This document shows, in pieces, positions 56,315 to 64,000 of a DNA stretch of 64,000 nucleotides (its first letter is position 1; each line of letters begins with the position of its first letter). Position numbers and translations under genes: made by a program. This DNA is from Pilimelia anulata (GTDB taxonomy: Bacteria > Actinomycetota > Actinomycetes > Mycobacteriales > Micromonosporaceae). The notes under the pieces are model-generated. The model searched no databases and had not been told where the DNA came from. It saw only the letters and a program-made list of their open reading frames with translations. The DNA is taken from the NCBI RefSeq assembly GCF_014647895.1, contig NZ_BMQB01000001.1, forward strand, positions 434,001-498,000, written 5' to 3'.

Positions 56315-59110
56315 GTGACCACCACCCGGGACGAGACGACCAAGGGACCGGCCACCCCGAAGCGGGGCCTGCGCCTGGACCGGGTCTGGACGACCGAGGG
56401 CGTCCACCCGTACGACGAGGTGACCTGGGAACGCCGGGATGTCGTCATGACCAACTGGCGCGACGGCTCGGTGAACTTCGCCCAGCCCGGCGTGGAGTTC
56501 CCGGCGTTCTGGTCGGTGAACGCGGGCAACATCGTGACCACCAAGTACTTCCGCGGCGCCGTCGGCACCCCGCAGCGCGAGTCGTCGCTGCGCCAGCTCA
56601 TCGACCGGGTCGTCGGCGCGTACCGGGCCGCCGGCGAGCGCGAGGGCTACTTCGCCACCCCGGCGGACGCGGCCGTGTTCGCCGACGAGCTGACCTGGAT
56701 GCTGCTGCACCAGGTGTTCAGCTTCAACTCGCCGGTCTGGTTCAACGTCGGCACGGCGTCGCCGCAGTACGTCTCGGCCTGCTTCATCCTGTCCGTGGAC
56801 GACTCGATGGACTCGATCCTCGACTGGTACCGCGAGGAGGGCCTGATCTTCAAGGGCGGCTCCGGCGCGGGCGTGAACCTGTCCCGGATCCGCTCGTCGC
56901 GGGAGCTGCTGTCCTCCGGCGGCACCGCGTCCGGCCCGGTCAGCTTCATGCGCGGCGCGGACGCCTCGGCCGGCACGATCAAGTCCGGCGGCGCCACCCG
57001 GCGGGCGGCGAAGATGGTCGTCCTCGACGTCGACCACCCGGACATCGAGGAGTTCGTCGCGCTCAAGGCGCGCGAGGAGCACAAGATCCGGGCGCTGCGC
57101 GACGCGGGCTTCGACATGGACCTGGGCGGCCGGGACATCGCCAGCGTGCAGTACCAGAACGCCAACAACTCGGTCCGCGTCTCGGACGAGTACATGCGCG
57201 CGGTCGAGGACGGCGGCTCGTTCGCGCTGCGCGGGCGGCTCAACGGCGAGGTGCTGGAGACGGTCGACGCGCGGAAGCTGTTCGACGCGATCGCCGGCGC
57301 GGCCTGGGAGTGCGCGGACCCGGGCATGCAGTACGACGACACCATCAACGCCTGGCACACCAACCCGGAGTCGGGCCGGATCACCGCGTCCAACCCGTGC
57401 TCGGAGTACCTGAGCCTGGACAACTCGTCCTGCAACCTGGCGTCGCTGAACCTGCTCAAGTTCCTCGCCGACGACGGCTCGTTCGACGTCGAGCGGTTCG
57501 TGAGGGCGGTCGAGTTCGTCGTCACCGCGATGGACGTCTCGATCTGCTTCGCCGACTTCCCGACCGAGAAGATCCGCGACATCACCCGGGCGTACCGGCA
57601 GCTCGGGGTGGGATACACCAACCTCGGCGCGCTGCTCATGGCGAGCGGGCTGCCGTACGACTCCGACGGCGGGCGGTCGCTGGCCGCGGCGATCACCTCG
57701 CTGATGACGGCGGTCGCGTACCGCCGCTCGGCCGAGCTGGCGGGGGCGGTCGGCCCGTACGACGGGTACGCCCGCAACGCCACTGCCCACCAGCGGGTCA
57801 TGGGCATGCACGCCGCGGCGAACGCGGCCGTCGCGGCGGCGACGCCGACGGCGGCGGCGATCCTGCGCGAGGCGACGACCCAGTGGAAGCGCGGCAACGA
57901 CCGCGGCACCAAGGTCGGCTGGCGCAACGCCCAGGCCAGCCTGCTCGCGCCGACCGGCACGATCAGCTTCATGCTCGACTGCGACACCACCGGCATCGAG
58001 CCGGACCTGGCCCTGGTCAAGTACAAGAAGCTGGTCGGCGGCGGCTCGATGCAGATCGTCAACCAGACGGTCCCGCGGGCGCTGCGCACCCTCGGCTACC
58101 CGGACGAGCAGGTGGAGGCGGTCGTCGCGCACATCGCCGAGGTCGGGCACGTGGTGGACGCGCCGGGGCTCAAGCCGGAGCACTACGCGGTGTTCGACTG
58201 CGCGATGGGCGAGCGGTCGATCGCCCCGATGGGGCACGTGCGGATGATGGCGGCCGTCCAGCCGCTGCTCAGCGGCGCGGTCAGCAAGACCGTGAACATG
58301 CCGGAGTCGGCGACGGTCGCCGACGTCCGGGAGATCTACTTCCAGGGCTGGAAGCTCGGCCTCAAGGCGCTGGCCATCTACCGGGACAACTGCAAGGTCG
58401 GCCAGCCGCTGTCGGCCAGCGCCCCCGCCGCGGCGCCCGCGGCCGCGCCGGCGCCGGCCGAGGCCCGGCCGACCCGCCGCCGGCTGCCCAAGCGCCGGCC
58501 GTCGCAGACGGTGTCGTTCGCCGTGGGCGGGGCCGAGGGGTACCTGACCGCGTCGTCGTACCCGGACGACGGCATCGGCGAGCTGTTCCTCAAGATGTCC
58601 AAGCAGGGCTCGACGCTGGCCGGCGTGATGGACGCCTTCTCGGTGGCCATCTCGATCGGCCTCCAGTACGGGGTGCCGCTGGAGACGTACGTCGCCAAGT
58701 TCACCAACATGCGGTTCGAGCCGGCGGGCCTGACCGACGACCCGGACATCCGGATGGCCGCGTCGGTGGTCGACTACATCTTCCGCCGGCTGGCGCTCGA
58801 CTACCTGCCGCACGACACCCGCGTGGAGCTGGGCATCCTCACGGCGGCCGAGCGGGCGGCGCAGGCCCGGGCGGAGGCCGGCGAGGACGTCGACCTGCCG
58901 GGCATGGCGGCGTCGGCGCCGATCGTGTCCCCGGCGACGGCCGCGGCCGACCCGGCGGGGGCGCCGGTAGCGGCGCCCGCGGGGGTGCGGTCGGCGCGGG
59001 TGACGGCGGCGGCGGACGCGCCGCTGTGCTTCACCTGCGGCACGCCGATGCGCCCGGCCGGGTCCTGCTACGTCTGCGAGGGCTGCGGCGCCACCTCGGG
59101 TTGCAGCTAG
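56315..59110 (+). CDS. nrdJ: Vitamin B12-dependent (class II) ribonucleotide reductase NrdJ
   Basis: NrdJ reduces ribonucleotides to deoxyribonucleotides with adenosylcobalamin, independent of oxygen. The 931-residue protein has SACFILSVDDS, GGSGAGVNLSRIRS, the active-site run NPCSEYLSLDNSSCNLASLN, LAPTGTISFMLDCDTTGIEP and the phosphate loop MPESATVADV. A Pro/Ala-rich linker leads to a C-terminal domain ending in a zinc-ribbon type motif CFTCGTPMRPAGSCYVCEGCG. GTG 56315 is preceded by GAGGAGGT. The pairing with nrdR is standard for actinomycetes. Confidence 0.96.
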   Translation: MTTTRDETTKGPATPKRGLRLDRVWTTEGVHPYDEVTWERRDVVMTNWRDGSVNFAQPGVEFPAFWSVNAGNIVTTKYFRGAVGTPQRESSLRQLIDRVVGAYRAAGEREGYFATPADAAVFADELTWMLLHQVFSFNSPVWFNVGTASPQYVSACFILSVDDSMDSILDWYREEGLIFKGGSGAGVNLSRIRSSRELLSSGGTASGPVSFMRGADASAGTIKSGGATRRAAKMVVLDVDHPDIEEFVALKAREEHKIRALRDAGFDMDLGGRDIASVQYQNANNSVRVSDEYMRAVEDGGSFALRGRLNGEVLETVDARKLFDAIAGAAWECADPGMQYDDTINAWHTNPESGRITASNPCSEYLSLDNSSCNLASLNLLKFLADDGSFDVERFVRAVEFVVTAMDVSICFADFPTEKIRDITRAYRQLGVGYTNLGALLMASGLPYDSDGGRSLAAAITSLMTAVAYRRSAELAGAVGPYDGYARNATAHQRVMGMHAAANAAVAAATPTAAAILREATTQWKRGNDRGTKVGWRNAQASLLAPTGTISFMLDCDTTGIEPDLALVKYKKLVGGGSMQIVNQTVPRALRTLGYPDEQVEAVVAHIAEVGHVVDAPGLKPEHYAVFDCAMGERSIAPMGHVRMMAAVQPLLSGAVSKTVNMPESATVADVREIYFQGWKLGLKALAIYRDNCKVGQPLSASAPAAAPAAAPAPAEARPTRRRLPKRRPSQTVSFAVGGAEGYLTASSYPDDGIGELFLKMSKQGSTLAGVMDAFSVAISIGLQYGVPLETYVAKFTNMRFEPAGLTDDPDIRMAASVVDYIFRRLALDYLPHDTRVELGILTAAERAAQARAEAGEDVDLPGMAASAPIVSPATAAADPAGAPVAAPAGVRSARVTAAADAPLCFTCGTPMRPAGSCYVCEGCGATSGCS

Positions 59111-59129
59111 CCCGGTCGCCGACGGTGGT

Positions 59130-59157
59130 CGGGGTGGGGGCGGCCGCCCCCACCCCG
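59130..59157. terminator. 28-bp perfect palindrome between nrdJ and the FKBP gene
   Basis: A GC-only perfect palindrome (one A/T pair per arm) centred at 59143/59144. It starts 20 bases after nrdJ and ends 5 bases before the convergent gene. A bidirectional terminator. Confidence 0.8.
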
Positions 59158-59162
59158 CCGGG

Positions 59163-59531
59163 TCAGTTGACCGCGAGCAGGTCGACCACGAAGATCAGCG
59201 TCTCGTTCGGCGCGATCGCGCCCGGCGCCCCGCGCTCCCCGTACCCCAGGTGCGGCGGGATCTCCAGCCGGCGGCGGCCGCCGACCCGCATCCCGGCCAC
59301 CCCGGTGTCCCAGCCGGCGATGACCCGGCCGGCGCCGACCGGGAAGCTGAACGGCTCGTTGCGGTCCCAGCTCGCGTCGAACTGGGTACCGGTGCTGTGC
59401 GACACGCCGACGTAGTGCACGGTCGCCGTCTGCCCCGGCGCGACCTCCGCGCCGTCGCCGACGGTCAGGTCCGTGGTGACGAGGTCGGTGGGGGCGGCGC
59501 CGACGATCGGGTCGACGGTGGGCTTGCTCAT
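59163..59531 (-). CDS. FKBP-type peptidyl-prolyl cis-trans isomerase
   Basis: The 122-residue single-domain protein has the FKBP core [69 protein letters not shown], with the active-site aromatic and Asp residues. There is no signal peptide, so it is cytosolic. It assists protein folding. ATG 59531 follows GGAGGACAG; the frame extends upstream only through Pro-rich non-homologous sequence. Confidence 0.93.
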   Translation of the reverse strand: MSKPTVDPIVGAAPTDLVTTDLTVGDGAEVAPGQTATVHYVGVSHSTGTQFDASWDRNEPFSFPVGAGRVIAGWDTGVAGMRVGGRRRLEIPPHLGYGERGAPGAIAPNETLIFVVDLLAVN

Positions 59532-59709
59532 CTGTCCTCCAGCCGGAGTGGGCGGCGGCGACCCGCCGGGGGGCGGGCGCGACACGCCGGGGCCGCTGTC
59601 GGGCGGTCCGCCGCGCACCCTACCGTCGCGGCCGTCCTCCGCGATGGGGTACCGGACTGTTTGCCCCGATCCGGCCGCGCGGCGGCCCCGGACGCGCGAG
59701 GATCACCCC

Positions 59710-60891
59710 ATGTCCAGTGTCCTGCGGGGTGGCGAGCATCGGACCAGTCTCGTGGCGGCCGACGTGCTGGCCGTGCACGTCGGCGGGCCGGCGCTGTCCG
59801 CCTGGCGCGAGGACGCCCTGTGCCGCATCGCCGAGACCGAGGGGCTGCGCCGGCGGTGCGTGGCCGAGCTGGCCGCCCGCGACGGCGGCGTCAGTGCCCC
59901 GGATTCGACGGAGTTGGCCGTCGCCGAGGCCGTCGACGAGGCGGTCACCGGGCACCTGCGGGCGGCCCGCGAGACGGCCAGTGGCGAGGGCGGCCGGACC
60001 TGGTGGCGGATGTGGACCGCGCTGACCGGTACCGACGCCGTCCGGACCTGGGGGAACGTCAACGCCGCCGAGGTCCAGGTGCTGCGGATCGCCTCGCCGG
60101 ACGTGCTCCGCGGCGCCCTGCCGGGCCTGCTGGTGCACCTGCGCCGGTACCTGGCCGACGACGACCTGCGCCGGGTCCAGGTCGAGGGGATGGCCGACAG
60201 CGACGCCCGGCTCGACCGGCAGCTCCGCGAGGCGCTGGCCTCGGCGGTGTCCGCCGGGTACGCCGCGCAGCGCGCCGCCCGGGCCCGGGTGATCCGGCTG
60301 CGCAACCTCGTGCACGTCACCGGGGCGATCCTGACCGCGGTCCTCGGCGCGCTGATCGCGCTCGCCGCGTGGCGGCCGGCGGCGCTGTCGCTGTGCTTCC
60401 CGTACGGGCCGGGGCAGGTGGCCTGCCCGACCGGCATCCGGTCGGCGGCGGACCTGCCGTCCGGCGTCGCGGTGGCCGAGCTGGCGGCGAGCGGGGACGT
60501 GCCGGTGGTCGTCCTGCTCGGCGTGGTGGCGGCGGCGCTGTGCGCGGCGGCGTCGGCGCGGCTGGGTCGGGCGGAGGTGCCGGGTACCGGGCTGTCGTCG
60601 GCGCTGCTGCTGGTCAAGCTGCCGTGGGGCGGGCTGACCGCGCTGCTCGGCGTGCTGCTGCTGCGGGCCGACGTGCTGCCGGTGGCGCCGCAGACGTCCG
60701 GGCAGATCCTCGGGGTGGCGCTGCTGTGCGGGGTGTTGCAGCAACTGTTCAGCCGGCTGCTGGACCGGCGGGCGGCGCGGGCGCTGGCGGACGCCGCCGG
60801 GCGCCGGCCGATCCGCGGGGTGCGGATGAGCAGCCGCGCGCGGCACGCCGTACCGGAGCCGACCGACATCGCGGCCCTCTCGGCCCGCTGA
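59710..60891 (+). CDS. Membrane protein of unknown function
   Basis: I do not recognise a family. The 393-residue protein has a soluble N-terminal half of about 195 residues, rich in charged helices (EDALCRIAETEGLRRRCVAELAARD; WWRMWTALTGTDAVRTWGNVNAAEVQVLRI). Four or five hydrophobic helices follow: HVTGAILTAVLGALIALAAW, VPVVVLLGVVAAALCAAASA, LLLVKLPWGGLTALLGVLLL and GQILGVALLCGVLQQLF. It ends in a basic tail. It could be a membrane-tethered sensor or scaffold. GAGG lies 8 bases before ATG 59710. Confidence 0.7.
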   Translation: MSSVLRGGEHRTSLVAADVLAVHVGGPALSAWREDALCRIAETEGLRRRCVAELAARDGGVSAPDSTELAVAEAVDEAVTGHLRAARETASGEGGRTWWRMWTALTGTDAVRTWGNVNAAEVQVLRIASPDVLRGALPGLLVHLRRYLADDDLRRVQVEGMADSDARLDRQLREALASAVSAGYAAQRAARARVIRLRNLVHVTGAILTAVLGALIALAAWRPAALSLCFPYGPGQVACPTGIRSAADLPSGVAVAELAASGDVPVVVLLGVVAAALCAAASARLGRAEVPGTGLSSALLLVKLPWGGLTALLGVLLLRADVLPVAPQTSGQILGVALLCGVLQQLFSRLLDRRAARALADAAGRRPIRGVRMSSRARHAVPEPTDIAALSAR

Positions 60892-61036
60892 ACCCGCCCG
60901 GCCCGCCGACTCCCGACCCGGCCCACTGGCCCCCGACCCGGCCCGCTGACTCCGCGCTGCCGCGCCGGCCGGCGCACCGCCGCCCTGTGCCGACGGCGCG
61001 CGGCCACCGCCGCCGGGGCGGCACGGCGGCCGCGGG

Positions 61037-61042
61037 TAGGGT
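61037..61042 (+). promoter_or_regulatory. -10 element TAGGGT of a leaderless promoter
   Basis: TAGGGT ends 6 bases before ATG 61049 and there is no ribosome binding site. Confidence 0.5.
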
Positions 61043-61048
61043 CGGCGG

Positions 61049-61303
61049 ATGGCCGAGCGCGATCCGGCGCCGCGGGCGCTCCCGCTGGCGCCGCGCCCGT
61101 TGACCGAGCCGCACCCCGACCGGCTGCCGCCGGACCACCCGCGCCGCGCCCGCGTCCTCGCCGCCCACGCCGCCGCGCTGGCCGCGGGCGCCGCCGGCTA
61201 CCCCGACCCGGACACCGGCCTGTTCGTGCTCACCGCCGGCTTCCTCGCCGCCCGCGGCACCTGCTGCGGCCGCGGCTGCCGCCACTGCCCCTACGCCACC
61301 TGA
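61049..61303 (+). CDS. DUF5522 small cysteine-rich protein
   Basis: The 84-residue protein ends DTGLFVLTAGFLAARGTCCGRGCRHCPYAT. The terminal Cys cluster (CC-x3-C-x2-C-PY) is typical of DUF5522 proteins and suggests metal binding. The N-terminal part is a Pro/Arg/Ala-rich helix region. The function is unknown. The start is supported by the -10 element placed for a leaderless transcript. Confidence 0.78.
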   Translation: MAERDPAPRALPLAPRPLTEPHPDRLPPDHPRRARVLAAHAAALAAGAAGYPDPDTGLFVLTAGFLAARGTCCGRGCRHCPYAT

Positions 61304-61428
61304 CCGGCCCGAACGTCGAGCAGCGCCCGCCGGCCGCGCGCCGCGACGGGCCCGCGAACGCCCACCCGCGCCGGGCCGCCCCACCGGCCGTCCCGCCGCG
61401 AGCCGCCCGGCCGCGCCGCGGGCCGGCC

Positions 61429-62106
61429 TCAGCTCGTCGTGACGAACACCCGCGAGGCCACCTCGCGCGGCAGCCGCACCCGCGAGCCCGACCGGTCCAC
61501 CAGGACCGCGTCCCGCTCCTGCGCCACCGTGACCACCGCGCCCGGGTCGACCCCGGCCGAGTGGAGCTGGTGCAGCACGTCCGCGTCGGTCTGCACGCTC
61601 TCGCAGATCCGCGCCACCACGACCTGCCCGCTCAGGCCGGGGAAGGCCAGGTTGCGCTCGCTGTCCGGGATGGCGGGGGTGAGGGTGTCGCCGAACTCCT
61701 CCAGGCCGGGGATGGGATTCCCGTACGGCGACCGGGTCGGCCGGTGCAGCAGGTCGTACACCCGCCGCTCCACCTCGTCGCTCATGACGTGCTCCCAGCG
61801 GCACGCCTCCTCGTGCGCGTCCTCGTACGGCAGGCCGATGACGTTGACCAGCAGCAGCTCGGCCAGCCGGTGCTTGCGCATGACGGCGATGGCCTGGGCC
61901 CGGCCGGCCTCGGTGAGCGCCAGGTGCCGGTCGCCCTCGACGGTGAGCAGGCCGTCCCGCTCCATCCGGGCGACGGTCTGGCTGACCGTGGGGCCGCTCT
62001 GGTGCAGCCGCTCGGCGATCCGGGCGCGCAGCGGGGGGACGCCCTCCTCCTCCAGTTCGAGGACGGTGCGCAGGTACATCTCGGTGGTGTCCACGAGGTG
62101 CTTCAC
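61429..62106 (-). CDS. ideR: Iron-dependent repressor of the DtxR family (IdeR-like)
   Basis: The 225-residue regulator has a DNA-binding winged helix (LVDTTEMYLRTVLELEEEGVPPLRARIAERLHQSGPTVSQTVARMERDGLL). The dimerisation and metal domain has Met10 and EACRWEHVMS, giving the primary-site Cys, Glu and His of IdeR/DtxR. A C-terminal SH3-like domain follows (GAVVTVAQERDAVLVDRSGSRVRLP). With Fe2+ it represses iron uptake genes; the full-length SH3 domain favours IdeR over MntR. GTG 62106 has GGAGGG upstream. Confidence 0.92.
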   Translation of the reverse strand: MKHLVDTTEMYLRTVLELEEEGVPPLRARIAERLHQSGPTVSQTVARMERDGLLTVEGDRHLALTEAGRAQAIAVMRKHRLAELLLVNVIGLPYEDAHEEACRWEHVMSDEVERRVYDLLHRPTRSPYGNPIPGLEEFGDTLTPAIPDSERNLAFPGLSGQVVVARICESVQTDADVLHQLHSAGVDPGAVVTVAQERDAVLVDRSGSRVRLPREVASRVFVTTS

Positions 62107-62317
62107 GGCACCCTCCCGACGTGTCGTTGCTGGTGACGGGTCGTTGCGCGGGGGTCCGGCGGGACGGGTGACGTACGGGTGTCGCCCCGGTGACCCCGGC
62201 GGTGAATGCTACCCGCCGTTACCGCCCCGGCGCGGCCCCGCCGCAGCCCGGCGGGGCGCGCACGACGCTCGATCGGCGGTGCGGGCGGGGCCGGCGGGGA
62301 TGGTGTTCACTGGAGTG

Positions 62318-63193
62318 ATGAGCCCCCGTCACACCGTATCCGGCGCTGCCGAGACGCTCCTCGTCGATGCCGAGACCCTCGCCGGCGCGCTGGCCGCGCC
62401 GGTGCCGCCGACCGTGCTGGACGTCCGCTGGCGGCTCGCCGGCCCGCCCGGCGAGAAGGACTACCGGGCCGGCCACGTCCCCGGTGCCGTATTCGTTGAT
62501 CTCGATACCGCCTGGTGCGGCCGGCCGGGCGCCGGCGGCCGGCACCCGCTGCCCGACCCGGCCGCGCTGGAGCGCGAGCTGCGCGCCGCCGGGGTGCGCG
62601 CCGGGCACCCCGTGGTCGTGTACGACGCGGGGGACGGGCTGGCGTCCGCCCGCGCCTGGTGGACCCTGCGCTGGGCGGGCCACGCCGACGTGCGGGTCCT
62701 CGACGGCGGGTTCGCCGCCTGGTCGGTGGCCGGCGGGGAGATCACCGACGCCGTACCGACCCCACCTCCCGGCGATGTCACTGTCACACCCGGTAACCTC
62801 CCGGTGCTCGACGCCGACGCGGCGGCCGCGCTCGCGGCGGCGCCGGCGGGCGTGCTGCTCGACGTGCGGGCCGCCGAGCGGTACCGCGGCGTGTCCGAGC
62901 CGGTCGACCCGGTCGCCGGGCACATCCCCGGCGCGGCCAACCTGCCGATCACCGGCGTGCACGCGCCCTCGGGCGGGTACGCCGCGGTCGACGACCTGCG
63001 GGCGGCGTTCGCCGCCGCCGGGGTGCGGCCGGACGAGCCGGTGGCCGCGTACTGCGGCTCCGGCGTCACCGCCGCCCAGGCGATCCTCGCGCTGCACCTG
63101 GCCGGGCGGCCGGACGCGGCGCTGTACGTCGGCTCGTGGAGTGAGTGGGTCGCCGACCCGGCCCGCCCGGTGGCCACCGGCGCCGGGCGGTGA
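62318..63193 (+). CDS. Thiosulfate/3-mercaptopyruvate sulfurtransferase (tandem rhodanese)
   Basis: The 291-residue protein has two rhodanese domains. The first has VLDVRWRLAGPPGEKDYRAGHVPGAVFVDLD and VVVYDAGDGLASARAWWTLRWAGH. The second has VLLDVRAAERYRGVSEPVDPVAGHIPGAANLP and the active-site loop YCGSGVTA with the sulfur-carrying Cys. It transfers sulfur to thiophilic acceptors in the cytosol. ATG 62318 is preceded 6 bases upstream by TTCACT, a possible leaderless -10; ATG 62300 is an alternative. Its stop overlaps the next start (GTGA). Confidence 0.92.
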   Translation: MSPRHTVSGAAETLLVDAETLAGALAAPVPPTVLDVRWRLAGPPGEKDYRAGHVPGAVFVDLDTAWCGRPGAGGRHPLPDPAALERELRAAGVRAGHPVVVYDAGDGLASARAWWTLRWAGHADVRVLDGGFAAWSVAGGEITDAVPTPPPGDVTVTPGNLPVLDADAAAALAAAPAGVLLDVRAAERYRGVSEPVDPVAGHIPGAANLPITGVHAPSGGYAAVDDLRAAFAAAGVRPDEPVAAYCGSGVTAAQAILALHLAGRPDAALYVGSWSEWVADPARPVATGAGR

Positions 63194-64000
63194 GCACGGC
63201 GGTCGTCCGCGACGACGGGCTGTTCGCGTACGACTTCGGCGACCACCCCCTCGACCCGGTCCGGGTCGAGCTGGCGCTGGCGCTGGCGGGCGAGCTGGGC
63301 GTGCTGGACCGGCCGGGCGTGACCCTGCTGCCCGGCCGGGCCGCCACCGACGCGGAGCTGACGACCGTGCACGACCCGGCGTACCTGGCGGCGGTCCGGG
63401 CGGCGCCCGACGACCCGTACTGGTCCGGCCGCGGCCTGAACACCCCGGACAACCCGACCTTCCCCGGCATGCACGACGCCGCGGCGTACGTGGCGGGCGC
63501 GAGCCTGGTCGCGGCCGCGGCCCTGGTCGACGGTACGGCGACCCGCGCGGTCCAGCTCGCCGGCGGCCTGCACCACGCCATGCCCGACCGGGCCGCCGGC
63601 TTCTGCGTGTACAACGACGTCGCGGTCGCCATCCACGCGCTGCGCGCCGGCGGCCTGCGCCGGGTCGCCTACCTGGACGTGGACGTGCACCACGGCGACG
63701 GCGTGCAGGCGGCGTTCGCCGACGAGCCGGACGTGCTCACGATCAGCCTGCACCAGTCCCCGCGCACGCTGTTCCCGGGCACCGGCGAGCCGACCGAGAC
63801 GGGCGGGCCGCACGCGCGCGGCAGCGCGGTCAACGTGGCCCTGCCGCCGGGTACCGGCGACGACGGCTGGCTGCGGGCGCTGTTCGCGGTGGTCCCGCCG
63901 CTGCTGCGGGCGTTCGCCCCGGACGTCCTGGTCACCCAGTGCGGCGCGGACGCCCACCGCCTCGACCCGCTGGCCGACCTCCGGCTGACCGTGGACGGCC
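63190..64000 (+). CDS. acuC: AcuC-type deacetylase (histone deacetylase family), 3' end outside the window
   Basis: The visible 270 residues start STAVVRDDGLFAYDFGDHPLDPVRVELALALAGELG. They contain the zinc hydrolase motifs GGLHHAMPDRAAGFCVYNDVAVAI and VAYLDVDVHHGDGVQAAF, then LHQSPRTLFPGTGEPTETGGPHARGSAVNVALPPGTGDDGW and QCGADAHRLDPLADL. AcuC proteins deacetylate acetyl-CoA synthetase and other lysine-acetylated targets. GTG 63190 overlaps the rhodanese stop, so the two are coupled. No stop is reached before the window ends. Confidence 0.92.
   Translation, partial: MSTAVVRDDGLFAYDFGDHPLDPVRVELALALAGELGVLDRPGVTLLPGRAATDAELTTVHDPAYLAAVRAAPDDPYWSGRGLNTPDNPTFPGMHDAAAYVAGASLVAAAALVDGTATRAVQLAGGLHHAMPDRAAGFCVYNDVAVAIHALRAGGLRRVAYLDVDVHHGDGVQAAFADEPDVLTISLHQSPRTLFPGTGEPTETGGPHARGSAVNVALPPGTGDDGWLRALFAVVPPLLRAFAPDVLVTQCGADAHRLDPLADLRLTVDG

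Overview
The window is 64 kb of very GC-rich DNA from an actinomycete chromosome. Gene order and protein sequences resemble the Micromonosporaceae best. The evidence is the recA-recX-rny-gluABCD-miaB-miaA-dapF-hflX-lexA-nrdR-nrdJ backbone, many GTG starts, an IdeR/DtxR regulator, RNase J beside dapA, a ClgR-like regulator beside pgsA-cinA, and actinobacterial LexA boxes. The family assignment is inferred from gene content; the genus cannot be fixed from sequence alone. I see no rRNA, tRNA, insertion sequence, prophage or CRISPR array. About 50 protein genes are supported, two of them cut by the window edges.

Layout. 1-4.5 kb: a truncated gene, a GT87 membrane glycosyltransferase, a YcaQ-like DNA glycosylase, a DUF2752 membrane protein and thyX. 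4.6-11.4 kb (minus): a flavoprotein plus gltD and gltB (glutamate synthase). 11.7-17.5 kb: dapA-rnj, a DoxX protein and the DNA translocase ftsK. 17.7-20.9 kb: two paralogous secreted S1 proteases flanking a secreted protein of unknown function on the other strand. 21-24.2 kb: rimO-pgsA-cinA-clgR, tightly coupled. 24.3-33.1 kb: Nei-type glycosylase and Lhr helicase (minus), a PPOX-fold protein divergent from a MocR regulator, and UdgX. 33.3-40.2 kb: an MFS transporter, DUF3046, intein-interrupted recA, recX and RNase Y. 40.2-43.6 kb (minus): a glutamate-type ABC transporter. 43.7-54.5 kb: DUF2277, miaB, a DUF349 protein, a LigB-fold protein, miaA, dapF, an ACT-domain malic enzyme, hflX and a tail-rich exported protein. 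54.5-59.1 kb: lexA divergent from nrdR-nrdJ. 59.1-64 kb: an FKBP prolyl isomerase, an unknown membrane protein, DUF5522, ideR, a rhodanese and the start of an AcuC-type deacetylase.

How the genes fit together. The content is mostly core: genome maintenance and dNTP supply (YcaQ-like, thyX, Nei, Lhr, UdgX, recA, recX, lexA, nrdR, nrdJ, ftsK), RNA processing and modification (rnj, rny, miaA, miaB, rimO, hflX), and nitrogen/diaminopimelate metabolism (gltBD, dapA, dapF, glutamate uptake). recA carries both a good LexA box and an element resembling the LexA-independent RecA-NDp/PafBC promoter. Many genes have a TANNNT -10 element 6-7 bases before the start codon, which predicts leaderless mRNAs.

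I did not find a clear, large, undescribed system. The points most worth a second look are the recA intein, palindromes between recA and recX that place a candidate recX start codon in a hairpin loop, the twin protease locus with a shared 15-base element at the ribosome binding sites, long in-frame tandem repeats inside the Nei glycosylase gene, and several strong unassigned inverted repeats (thyX 3' end, gltB-dapA, upstream of rny, MocR/PPOX).
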